From positions 62,001 through 126,000 of the forward strand of contig JASJZH010000006.1 of NCBI GenBank assembly GCA_037178975.1: a stretch of 64,000 nucleotides of DNA, in the 5' to 3' direction. The position numbers and the translations under genes were made by a program. How positions within the stretch are numbered: the stretch's first letter is position 1; every line of letters begins with the position of its first letter. Under the pieces are notes generated by a model that saw only the letters and a list, made by a program, of their open reading frames with translations, was not told the origin of the DNA and made no database searches. Of this stretch, positions 11,501 through 25,830 are shown piece after piece. Origin of the DNA: Oscheius tipulae (Eukaryota; Nematoda; Chromadorea; Rhabditida; Rhabditidae).

Positions 11501-14500
11501 AAACACATTTCGCAGATGAGCGAGCGCGTTCAATTGCTCTCACTGCCGGGGCTGTATTGTCCACTTTGGCGGAAGTGGCACGCGCTAAAGTTTCTGGGAA
11601 AACGTTCTTGTAAAAAATGGAGTAGATTCAGAGGCCTTGCAAGCAGAATAATAAAATTGTGTTTTTCGAGGGATGTTTTGATCGTATGTCCGTTCTGTCT
11701 TTTTTTGTAAAATCTACTAATAATCCTAAACTTACTTCAAATCAGCAATATGAAGGCTTCCAGTGGAATGTTGACTATATCTGTTGTCGGACTGCGGATC
11801 CAGAGCTTTTCCATCCAGAACCCATGAAATTCTTGGCGGTGTTCTGCCAGAAGCTTGACAGGGCATGATGGCTGAGCTCCCAATGGGAAGAGTTTGATTT
11901 TGGTGCCCGTATTCGATGATTGGAGGCGGAAAAGCAGCACTTTCTAAAGAAAGTTTGAATATTTGATACAGCACCAATACACCCCATCGGATCAACATGG
12001 TTTACAAAAACTCACGGCCTTCATTGCAATTGGTGCCGTTGAGACACATAGTGAGCGCTGAGGTTAGGCTCAAAAAGGAACCAAACACCATGACTACTCA
12101 TGCGTGCTGAAATATATTAAACTAAGAAAAGGCAAAAAAGAGATGGAGAGACAGGAAGGGTGCGATGAAAATGCAGAGGTCGCCCGTCCGGAGCTAACGA
12201 TGCGGACAATACCAATTGAACCGCGTCCAGGATAACTTAATAAGAGGTCAGATGTGTACGTTAATTCTGCACAAACATTGATTTCTCAGTTCTTCTCAGG
12301 GTTTTCAACAGTCTGGGCAAAAATGAGGTTTGAGGAGGAGCAGTAAAGAATGAGTAAAGAAATCATCACATAGTTTTAGGACCCTTTTGTAGTGTTCTAC
12401 AGACTTATAATTTCCTGAAAAACGCTCACCAGCTCTGAAGACTGCTTAGACCCAAAATTTCTAACTAGATAACTGTTTTGAAGTTCCTAGATTCGACGGA
12501 AAACAGCCTAGAAAAAGTACAAAAGATCGTCGGCGGCTGGGACGAGATGACTCGTCCTGGGTCCACAATCTTGTCAGGGCAGCATTAATCGCAAGCACAA
12601 ATATTTCTCTTGATAGTGAGAGGGAAGCAGGGGAAAGACAATTACAGTGCTTTCTTAAAAAAAAACGAGAAAGAGGACACACACGGAGCCTTGTGGTTTT
12701 CGGAAGACATGTGTCCAGACGGGGGTAATTACTCAGCTACTGGCTTGGCTGTAATGCGATCAAAGAGACACATCGTCTGGAGCCGCAAAATTGAGAACTG
12801 CAAACGGGAAAGAATCAGGTTTAGGTTTGAAAGAGGGTATCGGCCTGACAGATCGCCGTTCCGAGGGAAGAGAAAGGCAGCGCATCAATAATTCAACGCG
12901 ACCCCGATTGTCACCGAGAGCAGCATTAGGAATGGTCTGCCAAAAAAACGCTGGCAATATTTCATCGCCTCTCGGACCGACTGCGCCTAGCGTAATAACT
13001 CATCGCCGCGTACTGAATATAAAATATAATGGGATTAGGGGAAAATTTTCTCGACTAAATGTAACCGAGCAGCCAAAAAGCAGCGAACAATTTCACTTGG
13101 TGAGCAACTTTGCAGAAAGCACGCGCCTGTAAGCTCAATACATGTTTGCACAGAGTATTTTTCGTGTAGAAGGGCCTAAAACTGTTCATGACTAATAGGA
13201 TCGAGCGCTTTGAAATTTTGTTGACGAAACGTAGGTCTAGAAACAACAGTGTACAGCGGAATTCTCGTTATTGAATGTTTGCTGAGGCGAAACGGGTGAG
13301 CTATACAAAATTGGAGATATCAGAAAAGCCGCAAAGACTTAACAGCTGCAGTGTCGTTAACCGAATTGGTCTTTTTTGCTCACAAACGGGAATGACAGGT
13401 CGGCGTGCTGCAGCAGTCGTACTCCAATTCCAATGGAAAGTTTGTACCTCTACCAAGAGGACCCCAGAACTCCCGCTACTCTAATGATGTCGCCGACACA
13501 AAAGAGGCATTTAATCCGCGTCGGTCAGGCGTAGTAATTGAGAGAGGATGTGTTCAGATCCGAAGTGAGCTGTCCTCCAATAAATCAGTCGTCGGCACGA
13601 GTACTAATTTTGGATGAGACAAAACAGCGGTGTTGGAGGGGCCTTGGCCAAGGATTAAAGACACGCCGCGAATGCTCTCTAAAGGTTGGCGGAAACTCAT
13701 CCGTGGATGATGGATGACCGAGTGAACAATTTTGCTTTTTTACACTGGTCTAATAGGAACAGAAGAACGAAATGGAATGACTGAGCTCAGGCAGATGCTA
13801 GTGACAGGCGTGGGAACATTTGGACTAAAATCGTGAGTCCCCTGGGCAATAGCGATGGCCTTAGGGAGAGAAAATCGCAACCGTTTAATTAGTCCGATTG
13901 GCCATGAAAATCTCCCCGCCCGGTTTCAGAAACAAATAGCTTCAGAAACTATAGCTGGAATGTCGAAGGGCCACTGGGCAGTATTACAAAGTTGACAACC
14001 TCGGAGAGAGAGTGGACAGAGGAGGGATATGTAATACTGGGCCAGAGCGGGAACGAAGCCAACAGCAGGATCTAATGATGACACCCGCTTCAAATTACAA
14101 ATCCGTGTGTGCAAGTTTAGAGAAGCAGCTGCATGTGACTGAGAAAAGAGTCTGTTTATCTTGCATACGGTTTGAGGTCGTAGAGCCTCGTAAAAACGCG
14201 CTTACGACTCGCGAAATACTACCCGTGCAATTCTTCTTTAGATCGCCGACTTTATTATTCCAAGCGCAGATACCGGAAGAGTCATAAAATATTGTAGACT
14301 TGTCTAGTAGGTAGGAGAAGGGATTGGAAGGAATTGTTTCAACAATAAGGCTGAACAGCGTTTTCGCAATAGAATGTCTTTATGGACAGACATCCAAAAA
14401 GAAAACAGTAGGTGAGGAGATGTCAGCGTTCATTCATTTGGCAACAATATGGGCTTTGAGTCATTATTCTCGTGGAAGGTCGACTCTAGTGGCAGATCAT

Positions 14501-17500
14501 ATGCGGCCGCGCGGCAGAAATTTGACCAATACCTCTGAAGGTGGATGGTGATGACCCTCTAATTATGCAGAGCTAACGATTCTAATTAGGCAGAAATATA
14601 TGGGGAACGGCTACCAGTTCTCTAGAACGAGGAAAGAATGATATGAGTTGAGGCTACAAGCCAGAAGAATGTGCAGAACAATTATCGTCTCGGACGCGCA
14701 GCAAACGTACGGTACGGACTGGTCATTATGTGTAAACTATGGCCGCTGCCACGATAATCCTCCCACGGCTTAGTAGTGGTCTTCCCAGCCGTAGCTCGAC
14801 ACCTCTCTCAATTGGTCCCTTTATTCAAGATGCACCTGGTTGATCCGATGGGAACCCCGAAAGTGACTCACTTTTGCCAGCCAGATGCAGAGCAGCTTTG
14901 CTCAGAGAACTGCCAGCTGAGTTCATGGCAGCGCAGACGTAAGCTCCTTCATCTTCATGGGTCACTCCACTAATCGAGAGAGTACCGGCATTGGAGACCT
15001 TGACTCGTCCATCTGCACTCACATGATTAGGGAACAGGAGATTCTGAAACAGATATTGAGTAACAAAATATAAAACGTTTTATCTTTTTTTTACTGTGTC
15101 GGTTTCTAACTATAGGGGGTAATGTCCCGTAGTACTAAAGCTACCCTTCAAACTTATCGGATCGGCCCAAAAATTTTTCTAAGGGTAGTGCACCCCGAAA
15201 TAAATTGAGAGCTTTTGGGACCTGCACGTCACAGGGTCGAGGAGTACGGTAGCTTTCAAAATCGCCTCAAAAACGTTTTTTATCAACTATAAAAAAAAAC
15301 TAACCTCATCGAGACGCATCTTTTGCATTTTTGTAAACTTAACTTACTTGCTCCTGTGCAAAGTTATGGCCATTTCGAAGTTTTACTTTTAGCGCAGTAA
15401 AGCCCTCGCTTGGGAAATGTTCAAAAATAGGTCGAGAGTTCGGATCCTCTGCACGGAAAAGTGTTCCTCCATCATTGTTTTGGTCAGCAATAATGTTTCC
15501 ATATCAAGTTTGTGCAATTAGAATGGGAAAACAATTTTTTTCGATCTCTTTAGCAGTCTCTAATGGTGGTTGCCTTAGGAATTTTGTGTCAAACTATTAA
15601 CAAGTTTCTGTCAACCTGTCCAACAAGTTTCTGTCAACCTGTTTCATCTTCCGAAGCACTGTGTTTCTGTATTTTTAAGTTGTTGTAAACGAAAAAAATG
15701 TCCCCGTAGACTTGATAATGTTTAAAAAAAAATTATGTGAACTTGTAAACTAACTTTTTCGCATAACGAGCGGTCAAGTTTCATGGCTTTTGAAAAAAAG
15801 TTCAGATCTAATAAGTCTTTTTTCTCATTATTCTTTTTTATGTTCACAAACCTGTTGTCCTTCCTTGCTCCAAAAGTACGCTGGCGTCGGTTGTCCAATT
15901 GGGATGCATTCGAATGTAGCAGTCTCTCCAATCTGCACCGTCTGATCTTCTGGCTTTGTTTGAAAAGTCGGCGGGGCTTGAACTCTCAGTTTTGCAGAAG
16001 CCTCAATTGTTCCAGCCGGATTTCTCGCATAGCAGACGTATTCTCCTTCATCCGATACTTGGACCCTGAACTTCTTTTACAGAAAGTAATGAAATGAACT
16101 ACCTGTCAATTCTCAAGCCGCGATTGTCTTTTGCAATATAAGCTCGGTTGACGGGCATCTGTGCATCCTTCTTCTTCCAACTGATCTGAGGAAGTGGCTC
16201 GCCAGCAACTCGGCAATCAAAAAGGACAGACTGACCGACATCGATTGTCACATCTTTTGGTTGTTGCTAAAAATCGAATTCAGAAATAAAAGTTTTCTAA
16301 GTTACCAAAAATGTTGGCTGCTCATAAACGCTGAGTCTAGCCGGATTGGATATCCTTTCACCGACCATATTTGTAGCCACACATTGGTATGTTCCTGAGT
16401 CCCCGTGTTCAACCTAAAAGACATAGAACATAAAACATAAATAGTCCTACCGGCTCAATAATTAGATTCCCATCAGGATGAAGCGTCATTCTTGGATCGT
16501 CTTGAATCTTCAGTTCCTTGTCATCCTTTCGCCAAGAGACTGCCGGCTCAGGGAATCCTTTTGGAGGTGAACATTCGAGAACAGCCTTCTCTCCCGAAAG
16601 GTTCTAAAACAAATCGTGAAAGAGACTTTTCTACTAGGAATACCTGTATATTTCTAGGCCTTGTCCGAAAATCATCCCGTAGCATTGCAATCTTCAGCGT
16701 TCCCTCTCGGGAAGCAGCTTCTCCATGCTCGTTCTTGGCAACGCAATGGTAAGATCCGGCATCGCCGTCTTTGCCATTCTTGCCTGAAACACACTGCTTT
16801 GTGAAAATCTGCCAAGGAAATAAGTTTTTCCTCTTTTTAGCAGTTTTATAGGCGAGTCTTAGAGCATTTTACCGCAGAGAAGCAAAATTCGTAACGCCTG
16901 CGACATATACATAGTTTTAAAAAGTAGAAAACGAACCGCTGTTGACCTTGAGCAGAAAAAGCGCCCCAGTATCCAATATGATTCTGTGGCTTGTTACTTG
17001 ATCCTTGTTTGTTGTCACCTGCTGACCATCCTTGTACCTAAAACTTCCTATAAGAACTGTATACCTACGAACATACCAGGTAATTTGTACGTTCTTTCCT
17101 TTGGCTGCACAATTTAACGTCGCTGGTGATCCTTTAGAGACTATCACATCCAGTGGATGTTCGATGATTATTGGAACTTCACCGTCTTCTGGAAAAAAAG
17201 TATTTGGTCTCCCTTTTTTTCTTCAGCGAGTCAAATGTGGCAGCAGGCCCTCGAGACTAATTACCAGTTGCCAGCTGTCCCCCTGCACCTCTCCCTGTCA
17301 ATCGGCTCTAATAGTCGTCCTTGGAGACAAAAGCCTTTTGGAAAGGACAACAACCGGTGTCTGGTCTACCACCCAAGTTAAGACAGAAAGCGGCCTTTTG
17401 ATTGATTTATTAGTTCTCATTGGTGCGAGTGGAATCCCAACAACGGGTGGTCGACAAGTGAAGGTCGGCTTCAAGCAGCTACTTTTTCAAAACATTTCAA

Positions 17501-18870
17501 AAAGTCGACAGCTTAGTATTATATATCTTCACAATTTTTAGTGACGTAGTTCAATCAGCTGTGAATGAGCCGGATGTATTATTAATTCCTGGTTTAATTA
17601 AGGATTGGCCCATTTCCCAGACTGATAAATTGTTGCGGTAGTCGTGAATACTAGAGTCAGGTTGAAGAGATTAATGACCAGCCTGCCTTCTGTACAATCT
17701 GTCTTCTGAATGCAATACCATTCTGGTCGAGATTCTGGGTGAAATAGTTCAAAACAGATACTATACATTTTTGGGGCAATGTAAAAAAGATTTGATTAAA
17801 ACGCGTATGTTCCGTTCATGTAATGTAAGTAAATGCAGTTGTACCGAATTTCGTCAAACATTCGGACTCGCTTTCAAATAGAGACATCGCTATTGAATCT
17901 GACAGATTGTTATTATTTAGATAAAACCTCCCAAGGCTGTAATCAAATCGCTCCACACTCTGACCAGTGGCGGATAAACACGGACCGAAATGCATTCGAG
18001 AACGGCTCTTCTCCATTTGGCTTTAACGCAAATTAGCTCCTCTCGAACCATTTCAGGCCAGCAGCTCATTTCGGCTCGATGAATAATGGACTGCCCTGGC
18101 CTACGTTTGAGAAAGTAGCAACTAGTACTGATTTACAACCGGCGCTACTGGACGCGGTTCCTTTGATCCCAACGTTCTCACACTGATAAAGATCCGTGTT
18201 CCCAAGCTCGCTTGCAAGTCAACATAAGATTATGAACGAGGTGCAGAGTGGTCATTAATTTCAACGCTCTCTCCCTGGGGAGCTGCCGTGGACAGGAAAA
18301 AGCCGTGCTCCTACTCGATGATTAGCAATGGAGGCAGATGGTGGCACCCCGGGAGCACTTCAAAAATTCGATTTAGCCTCATTATACATTCGAAAGAGGC
18401 TAGTCTCGTCAAAAATCAGGGACAGCATTAAATTTGCGGGTTGCACAAGTTTGACCGCTTTAAAACAAAACAAAAGTTGCGGCAGCGCTGGCAAAGAGAA
18501 ACATGATAGACAGACGGTCTTCCCAAGTTTCTATATATTTTCAACTTTTGCGTTCACAGAAAACCTATGCGTTACTCGCTGTCTGTTTAATCTTGATTCC
18601 ACCAAAATCTGCGATTTCCTCTAGTTTTAATTGCCTCGTAACAGTGAAGAAATGTGTTCAATCGCGAGATGCTAATCTTGATTAATTGACATGAGTGGAA
18701 TGAAAAGTGGACAGGAGAGGGCCAGATGGACTCTTCCGATAATCGAGCACTGACGAGGATAACCCAAACTGACATGACGGCCCAGCTGGTCAGAGTTTTA
18801 CAAACTTGAACTTACCGGCTGATATTGACGGGAAGAGTGAATACAAAAATAAAAGTAGTAATAGTCGCAT
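8536..18870 (-). CDS. sax-3: Robo-family axon guidance receptor SAX-3
   Basis: A 55-nt first exon (18816-18870) encodes a signal peptide, MRLLLLLFLYSLFPSISA, and joins in phase to the exon starting at 17188. Five Ig domains follow: Ig1 ~17190-16690, Ig2 to ~16320, Ig3 to ~15960, Ig4 to ~14865, Ig5 ~11945-11350. Three FN3 domains run from ~11350 to 9990. One TM helix (NRVILVLVLVLAWILAVAFC) lies near 9850-9920. The tail carries SPYATTTLI, a TDVSYVQF tyrosine site and the proline-rich FIPPPPANPPPP, an Ena-binding CC2-type motif. Stretches such as LTSEQLIKLEEVKTINSTAV closely match C. elegans SAX-3. Robo receptors bind Slit and repel growing axons or migrating cells. The tail ends soon after MGISAS and looks shorter than in C. 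elegans. Two introns are large (17189-18815 and about 12.0-14.86 kb); most others are under 100 nt. Confidence 0.96.
12002..14860 (-). other. large sax-3 intron between Ig4 and Ig5 exons
   Basis: This is about 2.8 kb without a supported exon, in a gene whose other introns are mostly tens of bases. Short frames on both strands lack splice context. Long introns in guidance-receptor genes often carry enhancers, but nothing specific is visible here. A cluster of SalI-, NdeI- and NotI-type sites at 14477-14515 looks coincidental. Confidence 0.5.
15599..15644. repeat. 23-bp tandem duplication in a sax-3 intron
   Basis: Two adjacent copies of AACAAGTTTCTGTCAACCTG plus three bases lie at 15599-15621 and 15622-15644. 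They differ only in the last two bases, so the duplication looks recent. Confidence 0.85.
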
Positions 18871-21800
18871 TCCTGGTGTTTGTGCTGGGGACTTGCGGCT
18901 CAACCACACATTTCCCAGCTCTGAAAAGGAGTTTAATCAAAGAGGTACAATCAGAGGAAAGCGACCATAAAGAATAGTATCTAATTAGGAAGTAGGAGAG
19001 AATGTGGGAATCGAGAGAAATTGGAGAAACGAACAACTTTTCATTACCAAGAGTCAAAAAAGCCCGTCACTTTGGGTCAATTTCTCTTGATGCGATAGTG
19101 AATAAGGTCCTGTGACTGACTAATCCATGTGAGAAAAGAAGGCATCGGAAGAATAATAAGTTTGGGTAAATAGTTTGAAAAAGCCTACAGGTAAACTGAA
19201 TAGTTGAAGCCACCAAATCTAATCTAATAATCCCGCCTTAATTAAGCTTTTAGATCAATAGTTGACCTGAACAGGTTAAATCAATGTTTTAACAATGGAG
19301 CAAGGTGCGACACACTCGTGATGACGGAGACATTGTCTCCGTTCGCGAGCCCGAATGCAAAATAGGGGACGGGCCATGTGTGTGACCTCAGGGTCTGTGG
19401 AGACCCTGTTGCGTGAGTGTGTTGGCGCCAAATGGGGCAATAGCCGCAGCAGTGTGAGTCTCTATACTTGCTGCCCAGCCCAGCGCTGATAATTACGGGG
19501 TGATTCTACTCTTTCTCTCTCACTCACGCGCAATAGTTTGATTTGTGAGTGTGCAAGGAGAAAAAACTTTTAGGTTAACGCACAAATCTGTGGACCAACT
19601 TTTAAACAGGATCAAACATTGCATCTGTTTCTCTATACTCTCCAAAATAGTGCTCAAAAACCTGCTCTTTGAAACTGACGGTTTATAACCGACATTTCGG
19701 TGAAAACCAGGAACCTGATGGAAAATCTTCCTAGACAGAAATTGATAGGACTGACGATACTTAAAAATGACCAAAACTTCACAAAAATAGGCATTAAACA
19801 AGCTGATATCGGCATGCCATAAAAATTTAAAAATATATTCTTTTAAAAAACAAAATTGAAACTTAAAAGTCCAAGAAAGCTTAATACAACGATGCAGTCC
19901 AGAAAAGCTGAATGATTGGATAAGTGCTCTAAATTTAAATCAGGAGCTTACCCATATAGGGTATGTTGGGGAAAGATATTCGATGCCTCGCACCTGGCCT
20001 CCAAGCCATAGCCATTATCGGACCCTTAGACTGCTCATAAACATGTCGTCGGACTGATGCTTGACATGGCTCCCGCCACCTTCCCACAACCTTTACAATA
20101 CGGCTGCGAGAGAGAAAGATAAATGAAGAACATCGACCCCTTCTACGGCTGAGAGTTATTGAAATGGAACGCATATGATGAAAGGGGTTCAAAATGAACG
20201 ATTGAGCTAGCGGTTGCGCTTGTTTTATGACGCGTGGCGACCTCGCCTAGACCTCCCCTGGCCATTACACGTAAATCCGAAATCGTTTTGAATGGGTAGT
20301 ATTTTTCTTCGTAATGCACTTGAAGATAATAGCGTTTCATCAAGAAGTGAGGCAATTAGCGAGAAGAAACTAGTTGTGGCGGCAACGGACTGTTTTCGAA
20401 AGAGGCGGGAAACTTCACGACTTGTGAACGCTGCCATAAATGCGGTCAAGCAATAACTTGATCAGGAGAAGCGGTAAAAACAATGCGAAGCATAGAACAT
20501 TGGTAATTTGCAGAATAGTCTAAGCGACAGAGTTGTGGAAATTAAAAAAAGAAAAAATCCAAACTACGTTGTCTAAGGCATCTTGGAGAAAAAAAGACGA
20601 ATGGATCATCGCGCACTATGTGAACAGGCCTTGGAAAAGAAAACAATGCGGCACCGGTCAGAGCAATCGATAGCGGAGCCAAGAGTGTGGGCCTAATCAA
20701 GATGTCTAATCCGACAATTGTAAGAGGTCAAGTGATCGGTCTCCCGCGTCTCAACCAAGATACTGCACATATACCGTTGGTAAAACCCGAGTCCCAGGTT
20801 GAACGAAGAGTGTGAGTAACAGCCCACACCTGTGCGGCACAATGAAAAACGAAATTGCTGAAGGAAAAGGTGTGAGAACGGGCGGGAAGCAAGTTGGAGG
20901 TAATGAACTGAGATTATCGATAGCGGAGGCAGCTGCGTCGGTCAAGAACCTGTCCACCGAAGAACGGCAAACTGCATGAAAAATGGCGCTTTCCAAGAAG
21001 TGTTCAGATCACAAATAAACACTGGGATGTTCCGAAATAAAAGGATAGACTAAGCACTAAAGGTTTCTATTTTGCAAATCCGAAGCTTTGAACCAATGCA
21101 AAGAAGAAGAAAATCCAACAATACGCCGTGCCCTTTACCTTGGAACAGGAAGAGAGGCGGCCGCTTGCGCAATGGTGCGCCGTGCCCTCACACAACGGAA
21201 AGAAAAGGTCAGCAGTTGTTTTCAGAGGCACGGACTGGACGTTTGTGTGGACGCCGCGCATGTTTAGGCTCGGGATGAAGTTACGCCTGTAACATGAGAA
21301 AGTAGGTAAATACACGCACCAAATGTTATAAGTAATTGTTAGGAATTGCGTGATTTGAGACGTGATTTGGAAAATTGGAGTGGTACTTTTTGCTTCTTGT
21401 TTTTCAATTCTCCTCCAATCTATTCAAAGGAAATAAGGACGTGCTATTAGTAAAAGGAACTAGCATCCTAACCTACTTTTCGTAGATTGCCTTTTTTTCA
21501 GTTCTGAACCCGTTCAGCCCTAGGTAAACATGGGCTGAAAGTAAATAAGGGCGTTTACTGTTGTGCAACAGGATAGGTATCTGGATTTCAACAGCTGGTC
21601 CTGCTGGACCGCTAAAATTGCAGGGTTGCTATTGATGAGTTGTGGGTAATCGTGGTGGCCGGGGTCTAGTGAAAAAGTGACCTCCACACGACGGCTTTTT
21701 ATGAGCTTTAGCCAAAACACCCGGCAGAAATTTGAATAAGAATCAATTCAAGGCCAACGAAGACAAACGTATTTTTAAGAGTCAAAGTATGGACTAGAAA

Positions 21801-24800
21801 AATAAAAAATTTTATACGCACGAAGAAACCAGAATGCTGCAAGCCTCGGGGCATTGTCATTAAGACGCGGGCCGTTCTCCCATTCAAGAGACCTGCCTGT
21901 GATAGCTTAGACAAACATGGACTTTCTAAGTTTTTTTTGAGTCGTAAAAGAACTACTGGTTAAACAGATGGGAGAACACTCTGCCTCCGGAACGTTTGGT
22001 GACAGTGGGTTATAAAAGCCGATCGTCCCTGCAGCCGCGCATTGTAATGCCATAACTTTTCGCATATGCCAGCTAGTTCTTTGATACTCTTTGCCGACAC
22101 GTTTGTTGGACTCAGAATGTTTATTTTCGGCTGTCAACAGGGAGCCTCAATAGAGGTGGCGGTAGAATCACTGTAAAAGCGTCTTCAGTATCTACCAACA
22201 GGTAATCAATTTCACGCAGTTATAAAAATCGCCTAACCGACCGAAACCTATGTGTTTGAAGGACCGCTACAGAAAAGGCCGAGAAAGAATAGCTTTCTGT
22301 TATTGAATTTGAAATCCAATTCATAGAGCTCAAATGAACAGATATTTTTGTAAGGATCGTTAGCAACAACAGTTTACAGGGCTCATGAAAAAAGTAGACA
22401 TGAAAACAATGTTTTGGAAATGAACTTTTCACGGAAACCAGATGAAATGGAAATGGAAACATGTGTGCAACAAGCTGGTGGACGCAGGCATTATCCATTA
22501 GCCATTGTCCCTTATCAAACATTGAATAGCAAACATTCGCAGGCGACCGGGTGCGACTCAGCATGTATTCACATTCTGCTCAGCGAAAAAAATATGTTTG
22601 GGAAGTCCAGATGGAAACGGTTGTGTCGAACTGCTGATTGATTGATTTGGAATCGGGCTATGTTGGAAACTTTCAGGAAGCACGATGCTTTCGCATAAAA
22701 ACAGACCGCGGAAGGTCAAATTTCGTGTCTTTTCAAAGCTCAAATTTCTCGAAGAAGGAGCGCGAAAGAAAGGAGCGAAGACAGATTGCATGCGCATGGC
22801 ATATGGGTTCTGGATCATAATGAGCTGCTGTCGATTAGCACTCATTATGTCTCCCGGGCGGAAGACGACCGGACCACGTAAACAACCAGCACCAAAGCTT
22901 TAAAGCTACGTCTCCAAAACTGGAAGAAGAGGGATAGAAAAAGAGATTAGTTGGGGGCAGAGGCGAGAGGGTAAAAGGCTCCAGGCCACCTGTCACATAT
23001 GTGCTTACAACGAGTACTGATTGCACACAGTGGACGCTCGGACATCAAATTTGTCACACATTGTAAAAGAAAACTATAAATTAATGCGAGGTCAGCTACA
23101 ACATTTCGCGCAAAGCTTCTGACAGGGGAGACGAAATGACAATAATACATAGCGGAAATGACAGATTTTCACCACATGGAACCTGAATCACCATCACGCA
23201 TAAATTGAACAGAAATGGGAAAGAAAATGGACTTTTATCCAGACAAAAGAGAGAACATGCACGTTAACAATCTCACCCGATGCTTATCCGTAAAATAAAA
23301 GAACGGAAGCAATTCTCTAATGAAAACGCTAAGAGATGATAGAAAGCATTTTTCAAGAAAAAAAATAAGGTTTTTTGGTTGGACATAAGTAAAATATCAC
23401 CAGTCAGCTTCTAAAAACACGAGGAAACAACTGGATATAGAAAATGGGATGATTTCTTACAGCGCTTGAAAAGTTGCTGTTGCCCTTTGCGGTCTCGTTT
23501 TAACAGGTCGTGATTTCCAAAAAATGGGATATCTTAAAAGCGGAGGAGTGTCAAAGCAGATAAACAGAACTCCAAAAGGTATTTCTCAAGAGGACCTTGA
23601 GTTAACAAAGAAGGAGGATCGATGAGTCTCGCTCTCTCCTGCAAGGCTGCCGACAACTAATCGAGCGCGGTGACAAGACATGAAGCATGTGTGTCTAAGA
23701 AGGGCTCTTTTGAAACAAGTAGGCTCCCGAGTCGAGAGATGGATATCATAACGAGCGGTAGGCAGTAATGAGAGGAGGTGAAATGATTGACTATGCAGCA
23801 GATGGATGTACGATAGGCGGTAGTCTCTTTGAGGGGCTGACCGGCATAACCGGGACACTCGCGGCTACCAGGACAATATGTGCGTGTGGCTGTCGTAAAA
23901 ACTTTTTCTGAAAGCTAGATTCAATGCGGCACCATCTGTGATAAATACATATTCAATGACAGCCGCAGCATGGATTATGGGGACTAAAAAGAGGGAGCAA
24001 ACGCTGAACAGTGGGCCGAAACTACGATCCATTAGAAATCAAGCTTTTACGAATGCGAATTTTCCTACATGTTTGGTGCTTTCTGTTAGTAACCGTAAAA
24101 GCTGCGCATCAATTTAGTATGTAGGCAGAACAAGTCCCATTAAGTCAAACAGTTCGCAAGCATTCAATCTGTGTCTCTCTGAGAGCTCAAACTTTGCTCC
24201 TTATTACAATTTAAAATCAGTTCATTTGTGAGCCTAAACTTCAAACTACTGTTACAAGACTTACCAGTTAAAATTCGTTTTACTGAGAAACTATCAAACT
24301 GAACTTTCGCTCAAACCCTATGTTCCAGCAAGTACTATGTCAATGCACAAGGACGAGCAGCAATTTGGATTGAACTGTAATTTTCACTGTTATGGGACTA
24401 GAAAACACATTGTTCACAATGTGAACAACCGACTCGTGGGATTTGGGGAAAAGTAAAAGTTTGTGGTCTTGTGTAAACTAAAACGCTCACTTTAGGCTCT
24501 CTCAGAGCCCCTATTTCAGTAAGTTGACAGGAGACCAATGAGATTTCCGTTCGCTGCAGTCCAATCTAATTACGGATGAACAAAGGGCCTAGTGGGGACC
24601 CCTGTTCGCACACGATTACGACGTTAAAGATCTGACTGGCCGGGGCCGATTTTGGAGAAAGAAAGAGCCTCCGGGAGGAGCAGAGGCACGCGCCGTTGAC
24701 ATTGATAAGCGCCAGTGCAAATATTTACCTCGTTAATCATAGGATAATGGTGTGGACGTTCGCGAGAGCTGACCAGTCGAGCAGCATTTTAAACTCGTGA

Positions 24801-25747
24801 GTGGGGTAGAATTTATTGAGGAATTTAGATGGAGCCTAAGCCGCGACAAGAAAGTTGAAAATTACCGAGGTGTAAAGCATGTTCAAAAACCTTTTCAGGT
24901 TACAGTACTCAGAAAACGTGTCAACTGTTAGTTTCCTTAACGAATCGCATTCTTTCTTTACAAGGGGTTGACATTTAAAAAAAGAGTATTTATTCAATAA
25001 CATTAACGTTCATTGCCGCACCCCAAAAAAGGTGAAACAAGTTTTTTTGTTAACATCCGATCCCGCTTCGACCGACTAACCAGAACGACAAAATAAAAAT
25101 GTACCGCAAAAAGAAAGGCTAATACAGGTTTCAGGAACGGAGATATCAAACTTGTTAACCATAGCATTTTTCTCTGTAAGCCTATGCTCTTTTTTCATTT
25201 TCTCAACGTGTCCTTGACTTGCCTGGGTAAACATAACGCTTTTTTTAAAAGACAATCTGTCAATCTCATATGAGGCTCTTGTCAATCTGTCACGCTGAAG
25301 CGTCCTGCCTTGGACCTACCCTAATGCGCATGTTGGTTCAACAAAGTATAAGTAGACAATCGTTCTAATACTGAGAACTAGCACTCCATTTGTAACTGTC
25401 AGTCTGTTTTCTAGAAACGAAAAAATCTTAAAGAAAATTGGCTACACTTCTGAGGCATGACAAACTTTTCTGATTCTTCGAACACGCAAATCTACAGAGT
25501 CTGATAGTAATGTTTAGGCCTGTTTAATCATCGTGTCGTGTAATACATAAGAACGTCACATATGTTTGGCACAACGAGACGTTTTTCTAGAAGAAAGTCT
25601 GAAGATTAATTAAAGGAGATAGTCGATTACGCTGTGGATACAGCTGAACTTTCAATCGCAAAGTTACCTTTGTGGTCCAAAGTCCAAACATTGTGGTGGA
25701 GCTGGGCGACCCGAAGGGGCCAAATTGTGCGCCAATCCCGAAGTGTC
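18871..25747. other. 6.9-kb non-coding stretch upstream of sax-3
   Basis: No exon chain, RNA gene or transposon was recognised on either strand. Short hairpins are visible: ACGGAGAC/GTCTCCGT near 19325-19343 and CAGGGTCT/AGACCCTG near 19390-19410. A palindromic 8+3+8 site (TTGTTCACAATGTGAACAA) lies at 24410-24428. The stretch is the sax-3 upstream region and may hold distal regulatory DNA, but this is inference from position only. Confidence 0.45.
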
Positions 25748-25820
25748 GCCCGCGTGGCCTAATGGATAAGGCGTCTGACTTCTAATCAGAAGATTGTCGG
25801 TTCGATCCCGGCCGTGGGCT
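25748..25820 (+). tRNA. tRNA-Arg (TCT anticodon)
   Basis: A 73-nt cloverleaf fits well. The 7-bp acceptor pairs GCCCGCG with CGTGGGC (one G-U), with T as discriminator. The D arm has GCC/GGC. The anticodon stem TCTGA/TCAGA holds loop CTTCTAA, giving anticodon TCT for AGA codons. The T arm GTCGG/CCGGC encloses TTCGATC. The A-box (TGGCCTAATGG) and B-box (GGTTCGATCCC) are intact. Confidence 0.96.
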
Positions 25821-25825
25821 GCATC

Positions 25826-25830
25826 TTTTT
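25826..25830 (+). terminator. RNA polymerase III T-run terminator
   Basis: Five T residues begin six bases after the tRNA-Arg, the usual Pol III stop. Confidence 0.85.

Noticed and set aside
14477-14515. Cluster of SalI-, NdeI- and NotI-type sites resembling a cloning polylinker
   Set aside because: The match to vector polylinkers is partial and surrounding sequence is continuous genomic DNA without vector backbone. Probably chance.
17032-17541. 169-aa plus-strand open frame
   Set aside because: It overlaps the Ig1 exons of sax-3 on the other strand and shows no independent evidence.
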